Assembly (NCBI RefSeq): GCF_024623785.1
Contig: NZ_JANKBZ010000019.1
Span: 62,001 to 126,000 of the forward strand
Source: Archangium lipolyticum
GTDB lineage: Bacteria > Myxococcota > Myxococcia > Myxococcales > Myxococcaceae
Reading direction: 5' to 3'
DNA length: 64,000 nucleotides
Numbering within the stretch: position 1 is the first letter of the stretch; the number at the start of each line of letters is the position of its first letter. Below the pieces are notes generated by a model. The model searched no databases, was not told where the DNA came from, and saw nothing but the letters and a program-made list of their open reading frames with translations. Shown here piece by piece: positions 11,183 through 20,107 of the stretch. Position numbers and translations under genes: made by a program.

Positions 11183-12580
11183 GTGAGCAAGCAGGACGTT
11201 CGCATCGAGAAGGACACGTTCGGTCCCATCGAGGTTCCGGCCGAGCGCCTCTGGGGAGCGCAGACGCAGCGCAGCCGGCAGAACTTCGCCATCTCCAGCG
11301 AGCGGATGCCGCTGGCCCTCATCCACGCCCTGGTGCTGGTGAAGAAGGCCGCGGCCATCGCGAACATGGAGAACGGCACGCTGCCCAGGGACAAGGGGGA
11401 GGCCATCGTGAAGGCCGCCAACGAGGTGCTCGGCGGCGAGCATGACGAGGAGTTCCCCCTGCTGGTCTGGCAGACGGGCAGCGGCACGCAGACGAACATG
11501 AACGTCAACGAGGTGCTGGCCAACCGGGCGTCGGAGCTGATGGGTGGCGAGCGCGGTGAGGCGCGCAAGGTGCACCCCAACGACGACGTCAACAAGGGGC
11601 AGAGCTCCAACGACGTCTTCCCCACGGCGATGAGCGTGGCCGCGGCGGAGGCGGTGGTGCGCAACGTGCTGCCCGAGCTGCAGGCGCTGCGGGACGTGCT
11701 GGCGGAGCGGTCGGAGCGGTTCCGGGACATCGTGAAGATTGGCCGCACGCACCTGCAGGACGCCACGCCGCTGACGCTGGGCCAGGAGTTCAGCGGCTAC
11801 GTGGCGCAGTTGGAGCACGCGCGCAGGCACCTGGAGCTCGTGCTGCCGCACCTGTCCGAGCTGGCGCTCGGGGGCACCGCGGTGGGCACGGGTCTCAACG
11901 CGCCCAAGGGCTTCGCCGAGCGCGTGGCGCAGGAGCTCTCACGCCTCACGGGTCACCCCTTCGTCACCGCGCCCAACAAGTTCGAGGCGCTCGCGGCCAA
12001 TGACGCACTGGTGCAGGCGCATGGGGCGCTCAAGGGACTGGCCGCCGTGCTCTTCAAGATTGCGAACGACATTCGCTGGCTGGCGTCGGGGCCTCGCTCG
12101 GGCATCGGAGAAATCACCATCCCCGAGAACGAGCCGGGCAGCTCCATCATGCCGGGCAAGGTGAACCCCACGCAGTCCGAGGCCGTCACCATGCTGTGCG
12201 CGCAGGTGATGGGCAACGACGTGGCCCTGTCCCTGGGCGGTGCGTCCGGCAACTTCGAGCTGAACGTCTTCAAGCCGCTGATCATCCACAACTTCCTGCA
12301 GAGCTGCCGGCTGTTGGCGGACGGCATGCGCAGCTTCCGGCTGCACTGCGCGGTGGGCATCGAGCCGAACATGGGGCGGCTGAAGGAGAACCTGGAGCGC
12401 TCGCTGATGCTCGTCACCGCGCTCAACCCGCACATCGGCTACGACAACGCGGCGAAGATCGCCAAGAAGGCGCACAAGGAGGGCAAGACCCTCAAGGAGG
12501 CGGCGGTGGAGCTGGGCCTGCTCACCGCCGAGCAGTTCGACCAGTGGGTGCGTCCGGAGAAGATGATCGGCAACCTGTAG
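11183..12580 (+). CDS. fumC: Fumarate hydratase class II
   Basis: Hydrates fumarate to L-malate in the citric acid cycle. The 465-residue length and the superfamily signature [13 protein letters not shown] are typical of iron-independent tetrameric fumarases. The active-site stretches [14 protein letters not shown] and [10 protein letters not shown] are intact. The start is a GTG at 11183 preceded by GAGGAGG; a longer frame from 11039 would overlap the divergent MOSC gene. It is a housekeeping gene with no sign of transfer, and functionally linked to the aceBA operon 2 kb away through malate production. Confidence 0.96.
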   Translation: MSKQDVRIEKDTFGPIEVPAERLWGAQTQRSRQNFAISSERMPLALIHALVLVKKAAAIANMENGTLPRDKGEAIVKAANEVLGGEHDEEFPLLVWQTGSGTQTNMNVNEVLANRASELMGGERGEARKVHPNDDVNKGQSSNDVFPTAMSVAAAEAVVRNVLPELQALRDVLAERSERFRDIVKIGRTHLQDATPLTLGQEFSGYVAQLEHARRHLELVLPHLSELALGGTAVGTGLNAPKGFAERVAQELSRLTGHPFVTAPNKFEALAANDALVQAHGALKGLAAVLFKIANDIRWLASGPRSGIGEITIPENEPGSSIMPGKVNPTQSEAVTMLCAQVMGNDVALSLGGASGNFELNVFKPLIIHNFLQSCRLLADGMRSFRLHCAVGIEPNMGRLKENLERSLMLVTALNPHIGYDNAAKIAKKAHKEGKTLKEAAVELGLLTAEQFDQWVRPEKMIGNL

Positions 12581-12617
12581 CCCCCCGGACAGGCCAGCGG
12601 TACCGTCCCAGGCCCGA

Positions 12618-13712
12618 ATGAGCCCTTTCTCCCTGGACAGCATCGAGACCCCGGCCGCGCTCGTGGACGTGGAGCGCATGGAGGCCAACCTCCAGAAGGC
12701 GGCGGCGTACACGCGCACGCACGGGCTGAGGTGGCGGCCGCACACGAAGACGCACAAGGTGCCGGAGCTCGCGGTGAGGCAGCTCGAGGCCGGAGCGGCC
12801 GGCGTCACGGTGGCCACGCCGCGCGAGGCCGAGGTGATGGGCGCCGTGGCCGAGGACGTGCTCCTGGCCTACTCGCCCGTGGGGGCGTCCAAGCTGAAGC
12901 GGCTGATGGCGCTGTCCCGGCGCGTGCGGCTCTCGGTGGGACTGGACTCGCGCGAGGTGCTGGCGGGGCTGGCCGAGGCCGCTCGCGAGGTGGGGCGCAC
13001 CACGGGCGTGCTGGTGGAGCTGGACCTGGGGATGCGCCGCGTGGGCGTGCAGACGCCGGAGGAGGCCGTGGCGCTGGCCCGCGAGGCCGCCGAGCTCCAG
13101 GGCGTCGAGTACCAGGGCGTGATGTTCTACCCGGGGCACATCCGCATGCCGCTGGCCGAGCAGGGCCCGGCGCTCGTGGAGGTGTCCAGGCGGCTCGGCG
13201 CCTTCCTGGACGCGCTGGGCGCCGCGGGGCTGAAGCCCGGAATCGTGAGCGGCGGCTCCACGCCCACCCTCTGGCGCTCGCACGAGGTGGTGGGGATGAA
13301 TGAGATCCGCCCGGGCATCACCCCCTTCTTCGATCGCGCCAGCGCGTGGATGGGCGCGTGCGGCTGGGAGGAGGTGGCCTACTCGGTGCTCGCCACGGTG
13401 GTGAGCACCTCGGTGGCGGGGCAGGCCGTCATCGACGCGGGCTCCAAGGCCCTGGCGAAGGAGGAGCTACCCGTGGGCGGCTATGGCGCGCTGGTGGACC
13501 GGCCCGAGGTGGTGGTGCACTCCCTCTCCGAGGAGCATGGACTGCTGGACCTGTCGCGCACCTCGTGGAGACCGCGCGTGGGCGACCGGGTGCGGGTAGT
13601 GCCCAACCACGTCTGTGTCTCGGTGAACCTGCAGGACGAGCTGTGGGCGGTGCGTGGTGGGCAGGTGACGGGCCGCTGGGAGGTGATGGGGCGGGGCCGC
13701 GGGCCGGTGTAG
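12618..13712 (+). CDS. D-threonine aldolase/D-serine dehydratase-like PLP enzyme
   Basis: A 364-residue fold-type III PLP enzyme (alanine racemase-like barrel plus C-terminal beta domain). Lys44 in RPHTKTHK is the expected Schiff-base lysine. The NHVC motif near residue 330 supplies the His and Cys that bind zinc in D-serine dehydratases of this family. It should act on D-threonine, D-serine or a related beta-hydroxy D-amino acid; which one cannot be told from sequence. It starts 38 bp after fumC on the same strand and may be co-transcribed. Confidence 0.85.
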   Translation: MSPFSLDSIETPAALVDVERMEANLQKAAAYTRTHGLRWRPHTKTHKVPELAVRQLEAGAAGVTVATPREAEVMGAVAEDVLLAYSPVGASKLKRLMALSRRVRLSVGLDSREVLAGLAEAAREVGRTTGVLVELDLGMRRVGVQTPEEAVALAREAAELQGVEYQGVMFYPGHIRMPLAEQGPALVEVSRRLGAFLDALGAAGLKPGIVSGGSTPTLWRSHEVVGMNEIRPGITPFFDRASAWMGACGWEEVAYSVLATVVSTSVAGQAVIDAGSKALAKEELPVGGYGALVDRPEVVVHSLSEEHGLLDLSRTSWRPRVGDRVRVVPNHVCVSVNLQDELWAVRGGQVTGRWEVMGRGRGPV

Positions 13713-13715
13713 TGC

Positions 13716-14306
13716 TCACGCCAATGGGGTGTGGGGCACTCCGTTCTGGCGCCGTGCCTTCAGTGCCTCGGCATACCATTCCAACTCGCTGGCGAACTTG
13801 TCGAACCGCTTCTCCCACGCCGGATCGGCGGGGACACCCTGCTCATCGAACGCCTGCTGCACCTTCGGTACTGGCAGCAGGCTCGGGATGCTCGGCATGC
13901 CCAGCTCGCAGAGCGTCATGCGGAGCTGCATCGCCGCGCGCACGCCGCCGAACCCGCCGCCCGAGTAGCAGACGATGGCCGACGGCCGCCAGTGGTACTC
14001 CGCGTAGAAGTGGTCCAGCAGGTTCTTCAACCCCGGCTGCATCCCATGGTTGTACTCGCCCGCGACGAGGACGAACGCGTCGGCGGCGCGGTACAGCGTC
14101 GCCAGCCGCTCCAGCGGTTCCGGCGCGCTCCCTCGCGGATACTCGACGTACAGCCGCTCCAGCAGGGGCAGCCGGTACTCGAGGGCGTCGACGAACGTCA
14201 CGGTGTGTCCGCGAGCCTCCAGGCCACGGTGGACGAAGCGCGCGGCGCGGATTCCCTGCCGCCCGGTGCGGACCGAGCCGTAGATGACGACGAGATTCAG
14301 CGGCAT
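13716..14306 (-). CDS. NAD(P)H-dependent FMN reductase
   Basis: A 196-residue flavodoxin-like protein. The FMN phosphate loop IYGSVRTGRQG sits at the N-terminus, and the later VLVAGEYNHGMQPGLKN and YSGGGFGGVRA segments are the flavin-binding loops of NADPH-dependent FMN reductases and related quinone or azo reductases. The start at 14306 has GGGGAG just upstream. A 99-codon longer frame reaching 14603 overlaps other coding sequence and is rejected. It overlaps a possible 55-codon cysteine-rich frame immediately upstream. The physiological electron acceptor is unknown. Confidence 0.88.
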   Translation of the reverse strand: MPLNLVVIYGSVRTGRQGIRAARFVHRGLEARGHTVTFVDALEYRLPLLERLYVEYPRGSAPEPLERLATLYRAADAFVLVAGEYNHGMQPGLKNLLDHFYAEYHWRPSAIVCYSGGGFGGVRAAMQLRMTLCELGMPSIPSLLPVPKVQQAFDEQGVPADPAWEKRFDKFASELEWYAEALKARRQNGVPHTPLA

Positions 14307-14464
14307 GACGCTCCCCGGAAAGGACGTCCATGATGGGTGGGGCACTGGCCTCCGGCCGGCAATGGGACGAACCGGCAGGGCTTCTGGCACGTGGGGCACA
14401 GAGGGATCGCCTTGCGGCCGTGCCTCGACCCCGGCAGGGTCTGGCCGCGAAAGGTGACGACCAT
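14297..14464 (-). CDS. Possible 55-residue zinc-finger-like small protein
   Basis: A short frame in the gap between two minus-strand genes, starting at ATG 14464 and ending at TGA 14297, overlapping the first codons of the FMN reductase gene. It contains LCPTCQKPC and QCPTHH, a Cys/His pattern like a small zinc ribbon. The overlap suggests translational coupling. Against it: no clear ribosome site (GGAG is about 20 bases away) and no recognised family. The frame stays open upstream of the ATG, so a non-ATG start is possible. It is reported because the cysteine spacing is unlikely in a random high-GC frame. Confidence 0.35.
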   Translation of the reverse strand: MVVTFRGQTLPGSRHGRKAIPLCPTCQKPCRFVPLPAGGQCPTHHGRPFRGASCR

Positions 14465-14535
14465 GAACGATGTGAAGGACTCGAGCTCCGCGGGCGCGCG
14501 GGCGTCCTCCTGGAGTGACGCGGCCCGGGTCGTGC

Positions 14536-15282
14536 TCAGTGCTCGGTGCGGCCCTCCTGGCTCTGCCGGTACACGGGGAGCCGCAGGGCATGCAGGAAGC
14601 CACGAGGGGTGATGCCGAGCCCGTCGCGGAAGGGGTCGAAGCGCAGGCGCGCGGGATTCAGCGTCACCTCGGCGCGCAGGAAGAGATCCGCCAGCGGCGT
14701 CCAGGTGTGGGGCAGGCCGTGCTCCAGGGGGTACACCTCGAAGGTGAGGAAGGCATGGCCCTCGCTCATGGCCTCGCGCAGGCGCTGCACCCGCGAGCCC
14801 TGCCTCCGGGGCACATCACGCGGCGAGGTGAGCCGCAGCTTCGCCCGCCCGAGCCTCCGCACCGTGAAGGGCGCGAGCCCGTAATAGTCGTTCGAGAGCC
14901 AGTCGTGGACGCGGGTGGAGAAGGCGGCGGGGGCCAGCGTCCAGACGTGGCGCACGGTGGCGAAGAGGACGTCCTGGTCGCCGGGCGAGGCCTCCTCGGT
15001 GATGCGCGCGTCCTGCCGGAAGCGCACCGATGCCCCGAGGATGTCCGGCCACTCGCGCCCGCCCCTCCACATGGCGGTGGAGAGCCGCACGAAGGCCGGG
15101 CCCGCGAGGCGCTCGGCCACGTCCGTGAAGGGCGGATCCGTCCTCACCGGGACGACATCGGCCTGCAGGCAGATGCCCTCGGCGTGGAGGGAGCGGGCGT
15201 GGCGCAGCTCCGAGATGGCGCGAAACGATGGCCCCCACAGCGTCCCCACTGCCCGACCGACGGCTTCTCCCACCAGACCCAT
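14536..15282 (-). CDS. Hypothetical protein, possibly catalase-fold related
   Basis: A 248-residue protein without signal peptide or membrane segment. The order RHARSLHAEGICLQ, AFVRLSTAMWRGGREWPDILG and DQDVLFATVRH recalls the heme-less relatives of catalase (compare V-R-F-S and D-x-G-x-A-x-K-F in catalase), but this is a weak resemblance. The start at 15282 (MGLVGEAVGRA) is chosen because the 65 codons before it are proline/arginine-rich and cover the region upstream of clpP. It is divergent from clpP. No function is claimed. Confidence 0.5.
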   Translation of the reverse strand: MGLVGEAVGRAVGTLWGPSFRAISELRHARSLHAEGICLQADVVPVRTDPPFTDVAERLAGPAFVRLSTAMWRGGREWPDILGASVRFRQDARITEEASPGDQDVLFATVRHVWTLAPAAFSTRVHDWLSNDYYGLAPFTVRRLGRAKLRLTSPRDVPRRQGSRVQRLREAMSEGHAFLTFEVYPLEHGLPHTWTPLADLFLRAEVTLNPARLRFDPFRDGLGITPRGFLHALRLPVYRQSQEGRTEH

Positions 15283-15515
15283 GCGCGGCCTCCGAGAGCT
15301 ACAGGGTGGGCGGGGTGGGGGACTCTGGCCATGGGGGGGGCCATGTCCGGGAGGAGGGCGGGCGAGGAGCCTGCCGGGGACACCCCAGAGGTCATCCGGG
15401 ACCCGGCGCCGTAGGCACCCCGTGGACGCTCCGGGAGGGCCGACCGTGGTCTGGCGCACGGTCCGCGAAGAACGCACGGGCGTGGGGCGGGAAGGCGCAT
15501 TAGTGTTGGGAGGCC

Positions 15516-16127
<612 letters not shown>

Positions 16128-16140
16128 CCGCCCCTCGGGC

Positions 16141-16195
16141 GCGAGCGCAACCGCTGCGGCCCGGTATTCCGCGAGCGCAATGCTTGCGGGCCGGT
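16141..16195 (+). repeat. Two 25-bp direct repeats after clpP
   Basis: The segments 16141-16165 and 16171-16195 both begin GCGAGCGCAA and end GGCCGGT or GCCCGGT with four or five differences between. Each can also fold (CGCAA-TGC-TTGCG in the second). They lie between the clpP stop and a terminator-like hairpin. Confidence 0.6.
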
Positions 16196-16200
16196 CTCCC

Positions 16201-16229
16201 GGGCTCCCATCGAGTCTCCGAGGGAGCCC
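16201..16229 (+). terminator. Terminator-like hairpin downstream of clpP
   Basis: Perfect 8-bp arms GGGCTCCC (16201-16208) and GGGAGCCC (16222-16229) with a 13-base loop. No T tract follows, as is common for high-GC genomes, so termination is a guess. Confidence 0.4.
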
Positions 16230-16264
16230 CGTGTGGCACGGACCATGCTCACCTTTGAACGGTC

Positions 16265-16624
16265 ATGGTCCGCTCACGCCCCGTACTCGCTCTCTTCTTG
16301 TCGTCCACCCTCCTGGGCGTCGGCTGTGCCGGCCCGACCCAGGAGCGGCGCATGTACCCGGAGCCGCCCAACACCGTGCAGCAGGAGCTGGGCTACCGGG
16401 ATGTCATCCGCATCGGCCAGGAATACGCCACCTCCTCGGGCTACGAGGTCGCCGACGTCGCCGAGGCCGTGAGGGTGCGCCCCAATTACTGGCGGGTGCG
16501 CTTCGGCCTGGCGCCTCGGGGCTCGGGGCGGCTGCTGGAGCTCGAGTTCGACGAGGCCCAGCGCCGCGTCGTGGGCTCCACCGAGGTGGGTGGCGCGGCG
16601 GGTCGTACCACGCCGGGGCCGTGA
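16265..16624 (+). CDS. Small lipoprotein of unknown function
   Basis: A 119-residue protein with a short positive N-terminus, a hydrophobic core and a lipobox LGVGC ending at Cys21, so a lipoprotein. The mature part contains YWRVRFGLAP...LLELEFDEAQRRVV, which looks like a small beta-sheet domain for processing or binding in the periplasm. No family is recognised. It converges on the hydrolase gene with a 10-base gap. The start at 16265 is the only one that gives an intact signal peptide. Confidence 0.75.
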   Translation: MVRSRPVLALFLSSTLLGVGCAGPTQERRMYPEPPNTVQQELGYRDVIRIGQEYATSSGYEVADVAEAVRVRPNYWRVRFGLAPRGSGRLLELEFDEAQRRVVGSTEVGGAAGRTTPGP

Positions 16625-16634
16625 GCGGGCCGCC

Positions 16635-17615
16635 TCACGGCAGGGTGGACAGGAACTGGCTCACGTCCCGCTCGAAGCGGTCTGCTTCCTCCAGGTAGGG
16701 GAAGTGCCCGCTCTGCTCGTACTCGAGGAAGGTGGCGCGGGGCAGGGCCTTCGCCAGGGCCTGGATGCTCTCCAGGCCGATGGAGTTGTCATACCGGCCA
16801 CCGACGACGAGCACCGGCGCGGTGATGCGATCGAAGGCCGTGAAGCGGTAGCCGAGCAGCTCCTGGGAGAAGAGGGCCCGTGACAGCTCGCCCGTGTTGC
16901 GCAGGCCGCTCTCCGTGTCCACGGCCTCCTGCATCTGGAGGTACATGGCGTCGCGGAACTGCAGCTGGTGGAAGAAGGACTGGGCGTCCAGGCCGCGCAG
17001 CGCGCGCATCACCCGCGTGTAGTCCGACGTGTCCCCGGTAGAGGCCGCGGCTTCCACCCGCCCGGGGTGCAGGCGCTCGAGCTCGCGCTTCCAGGTGGCG
17101 AACGAGCTGGACGCGTCCGAGAAGCCACTCACGTACACCATGCCCGCCACGTGCTGGGGATGGCGCGCCGCGTACTCCAGCGCGAGCGTCGCGCCGAAGG
17201 AGTGGCCCATCAGCACCCAGCGCTCCACGCCCAGCTCCTGGCGCAGCGCCTCCACGTCTTCCACCAGCACCTCCAGCGAGTAGCGGCCGTCCCAGGGGCG
17301 CTCGGAGCGGCCACAGCCGCGCTGGTCCAGGTACACCATGCGCCGGCCCTTCTCGAGCCGGGTGCCCATGAGCCGGGCGAAGCTGTAGCTGTTGTAGCCG
17401 GGGCCTCCATGGAGGAAGAGCACGGGCGCGCGCTCGTCGGAGTCCTTTCCGGCGATGCGGTAGTAGAGCCTCACCCCGTTGAGGACGCGCTGGTGCTCGC
17501 CGGGAGCCAGCGGCGGCTCGGAGTTGGAGCGGGAGAGGGGCGCGTGGTGCGTACAGGCGGCCACCAGCGCGCACAGGACGACACAACCCAGGAATCCAAG
17601 ACGCGAGGAATGCAT
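16635..17615 (-). CDS. Alpha/beta hydrolase lipoprotein (prolyl aminopeptidase-like)
   Basis: A 326-residue alpha/beta hydrolase. The oxyanion segment FLHGGPGYNS and DQRGCGRSERP are characteristic of proline iminopeptidases and related hydrolases. The nucleophile elbow is GHSFGA, and the acid and histidine are probably in GGRYDNSIG and SGHFPYLE. A signal sequence with lipobox LVAAC at the N-terminus makes it a lipoprotein, so it acts outside the cytoplasm, unlike classical PIP enzymes. The start at 17615 (MHSSRLGF) gives the tidiest signal peptide; one six codons earlier is possible. Probable use: peptide scavenging from degraded prey, by inference. Confidence 0.85.
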   Translation of the reverse strand: MHSSRLGFLGCVVLCALVAACTHHAPLSRSNSEPPLAPGEHQRVLNGVRLYYRIAGKDSDERAPVLFLHGGPGYNSYSFARLMGTRLEKGRRMVYLDQRGCGRSERPWDGRYSLEVLVEDVEALRQELGVERWVLMGHSFGATLALEYAARHPQHVAGMVYVSGFSDASSSFATWKRELERLHPGRVEAAASTGDTSDYTRVMRALRGLDAQSFFHQLQFRDAMYLQMQEAVDTESGLRNTGELSRALFSQELLGYRFTAFDRITAPVLVVGGRYDNSIGLESIQALAKALPRATFLEYEQSGHFPYLEEADRFERDVSQFLSTLP

Positions 17616-17705
17616 GGCCCGTATGTGTGGCAACGGTGCCCCCGGGATGCCCGTACGGCGGGTGACAAGTGTCGCCCGCTCTCCGGCGGGAGTGTTTGCT
17701 GGTGG

Positions 17706-19394
17706 CTACTCCACGCGGGTGATGCGGTTCGTCTCCGGTGGCGAGCGCGGGGAGGCCTTCAGCCAGGCCTCCAGTGCGTCCACGTCCAGCATGCCGCCCT
17801 GACGGTTGGTGCCCTCGGCGAGCTCGCGGAAGCCATCTCCGCCGCCCGCGAGGAAGCTGCTCACCGTCACGCGGTAGCGGCCCGCCGGCTCGATGGGCAT
17901 GCCATTGAGTCGGATGCTGGCCGGGTCCACCTTCTGGCCCACGGGGGCCGAGGCCTTCCACGTATAGGAGAAGCCCTGCGAGGGTTGGAGGATGCGCGGG
18001 TGGCTTCCCTCCCACTGGGCCTCCAACAGGGAGTGGAGCTGGGCGCCGGTGAGCGTCAGCGTCACGAGGGAGTTGCCGAAGGGCTGGAGGGTGAAGGCCT
18101 CGCCATAGGTGACGTCACCCGCGTCGAGGTCCCCCCGGATGCCGCCCGGGTTCATGAAGGCCACCTGGGCGCCCAGGCTCTTCGTCGCCGCGAGCTGCGC
18201 ATCGGCGAGGGCGTTGCCCAGGGTGGATTCGCCCGAGGGCCACTTCCTGGCGTTGGGCTGCTGGAGCGGCGCGGTCACCCGGCCGAGGACGCGGTCTCGC
18301 AGGGGGGCGGCCAGCCGGTCATAGCGGTCGACGAGCGCCTGCACGTCGGGGACGCCTTCCACGTCCTGGGTGACGATGACGTTGCGCGCGGTGGTCTCCA
18401 CGACGTCTCCGGTGGACGTGTCCAGCACCAGGTCGAGGTCCGTGATGATCCGCCCGTAGGGGGCCGCGCTGGTGACGCGCCTGCCTTCGATGACGCAATT
18501 GTAGGACTGGTGGGTGTGGGCGCTGAGGATGGCGTCCACCTCCTTGTCCATGCGGTGGACGATGTCCACGATGGGGCCGGAGATGCCCTCGCAGCCGTCG
18601 TACGAGCCGCCCGGTTGCTGGACACCCCCCTCATGGAGGAGCACCACGATGGCCCGGATGCCCTGCTTCCTCAGCTCGGGCACCAGCGCGTTGACCGTGT
18701 CGGCCTCGTCCCGGAACTGGAAGCCCCGGATGCCGGCGGCGTCGACGATCTCCGGCGTGCCCTCGAGCGTCATGCCGATGAAGGCCACCTTCACGCCCGC
18801 GAGCTCGCGCACGGCGTAGGGGGGGAAGAGGGTGGCGCCCTTCTCGTCGACCACGTTGGCGGCGAGGAACTGGAAGCGCGCGCCCTCGAAGGGCGTGCCG
18901 TCCTGGCAGCCGTCCACCGGGTGGCAGCCACCCATCTGCATGCGCTTGAGCTCGGTGGTGCCCTCGTCGAACTCATGGTTGCCCACGGCGTTGAGCTGCA
19001 GCCCGGCGAGGTTCATCGCCTCGATGGTGGGCTCGTCGTGGAAGAGGGCGGAGACGAGCGGACTGGCGCCGATGAGATCTCCCGAGGAGACCACGAGGGT
19101 GTTCCGTGGATCTCGGGCGCGCAGATCCGCCAGATGACGGGCGAGGAAGCCGATGCCTCCCGCCTTCGTCTTGGTGGACCCCGTACGGATCTCCCCCGAG
19201 GAGCCCTGGGGAGGCGCGAGGTTCCCGTGGAAGTCATTGATGGCCAGCACCCGCGCGTGCACCTGGCGGGCGTTCGCGGGAGGGGTGGCGCCGGTGGCTG
19301 TCGTCTGTCCGCCGCCGACATGGGCACAGGCGAGCAGGAGCGAGGAGGACAGCAGGAGCGCGCGGAGTGAGGAGCGGGAAGAGGGCGTGGGCAT
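17706..19394 (-). CDS. Bifunctional metallophosphatase/5'-nucleotidase lipoprotein
   Basis: A 562-residue secreted nucleotidase. The N-terminal metallophosphoesterase domain has INDFHGNL, SSGDLIGASP, GNHEFDEG and LSAHTHQSYN, a full dimetal site. The C-terminal half has the 5'-nucleotidase substrate domain: MNPGGIRGDL, LQPFGNSLV and VSSFLAGGGDGF. The signal sequence ends in a lipobox LLLAC. The enzyme should hydrolyse extracytoplasmic nucleotides so that nucleosides and phosphate can be imported. Start 19394 is preferred to 19415 because it puts the charged residues next to the hydrophobic core. Confidence 0.93.
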   Translation of the reverse strand: MPTPSSRSSLRALLLSSSLLLACAHVGGGQTTATGATPPANARQVHARVLAINDFHGNLAPPQGSSGEIRTGSTKTKAGGIGFLARHLADLRARDPRNTLVVSSGDLIGASPLVSALFHDEPTIEAMNLAGLQLNAVGNHEFDEGTTELKRMQMGGCHPVDGCQDGTPFEGARFQFLAANVVDEKGATLFPPYAVRELAGVKVAFIGMTLEGTPEIVDAAGIRGFQFRDEADTVNALVPELRKQGIRAIVVLLHEGGVQQPGGSYDGCEGISGPIVDIVHRMDKEVDAILSAHTHQSYNCVIEGRRVTSAAPYGRIITDLDLVLDTSTGDVVETTARNVIVTQDVEGVPDVQALVDRYDRLAAPLRDRVLGRVTAPLQQPNARKWPSGESTLGNALADAQLAATKSLGAQVAFMNPGGIRGDLDAGDVTYGEAFTLQPFGNSLVTLTLTGAQLHSLLEAQWEGSHPRILQPSQGFSYTWKASAPVGQKVDPASIRLNGMPIEPAGRYRVTVSSFLAGGGDGFRELAEGTNRQGGMLDVDALEAWLKASPRSPPETNRITRVE

Positions 19395-19451
19395 GGGCTG
19401 CCCCCTATCTCGCACAACCCGAGCGCGGCCGCATGTCCCGGGTATTACGCG

Positions 19452-20006
19452 CTACGCCTCATCCCAGAGCGCGGCGAGCTCCAGCTCCAGCGCTTCGAAC
19501 GGCTCGGCACGCACCCGTGCCGTGCTGGTGTGCGTGCCCAGCAGGGAGTAGCGCGCCCCTTCCAGCCGGAACACTTCCAGCATGCGCACCTCCGGGTCCA
19601 GGAACCACACGTGCCGGACGCCCTCGCGCGTGTACACGGGGAGCTTGAGCGCCCGATCCAACCTGGCCGTGGAAGGAGAGAGCACCTCACAGACCCAGTC
19701 TGGCGCGAGTGTGAAGGCCGCGGTGCGTGGCGGCCGGGGCATCCTCTCCCGGCGCCAGCCGGCCAGGTCCGGTACCAGCACGTCCTGCCCCAGGTGCAAC
19801 TCGGGCTCGTCCAGGAGCACCCAGCCTCCTGGGCCTCCGCGCCCCCGGTGGAACGGTCCTCCCAGCTCCATGCCCAGCACGGAAGCCGCCACCGTGTGAG
19901 GCGATGCTGGCCGGGGGCTCACATGGAGCTCTCCGGCGATGATCTCCCCCACGACATGCTCGGGGAGTGCCTCCAGATCGGCATGGGTGGCCGGTTTGTG
20001 TTCCAT
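19452..20006 (-). CDS. Uma2-family (DUF820) putative endonuclease
   Basis: A 184-residue paralogue of the protein at 10019. It has GEIIAGELHVSPRP, LVPDLAGWRRERM, DWVCEVLSPST and YTREGVRHVWFLDP in the same order. The start at 20006 has GGGGAG four bases upstream and is preferred to an ATG 39 bases earlier. It lies 101 bp downstream of the STAND/phosphoesterase operon on the same strand, but family members are so common in these genomes that this need not be functional. The nuclease activity is inferred from the fold. Confidence 0.83.
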   Translation of the reverse strand: MEHKPATHADLEALPEHVVGEIIAGELHVSPRPASPHTVAASVLGMELGGPFHRGRGGPGGWVLLDEPELHLGQDVLVPDLAGWRRERMPRPPRTAAFTLAPDWVCEVLSPSTARLDRALKLPVYTREGVRHVWFLDPEVRMLEVFRLEGARYSLLGTHTSTARVRAEPFEALELELAALWDEA

Positions 20007-20107
20007 GACTCCCCGATATTCTCCAACGCCCGTCTCCGTTTCCATGGAGCCGGTCTAGCACCTGGGTCTGACGTGTCGGGTCAGGTTCTCCCACCTGCCC
20101 TCAGGGT

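Noticed and set aside
16968-19370. An 800-codon plus-strand frame across the hydrolase and nucleotidase genes
   Set aside because: Both genes on the minus strand have complete catalytic motifs and signal peptides; the plus frame has none.
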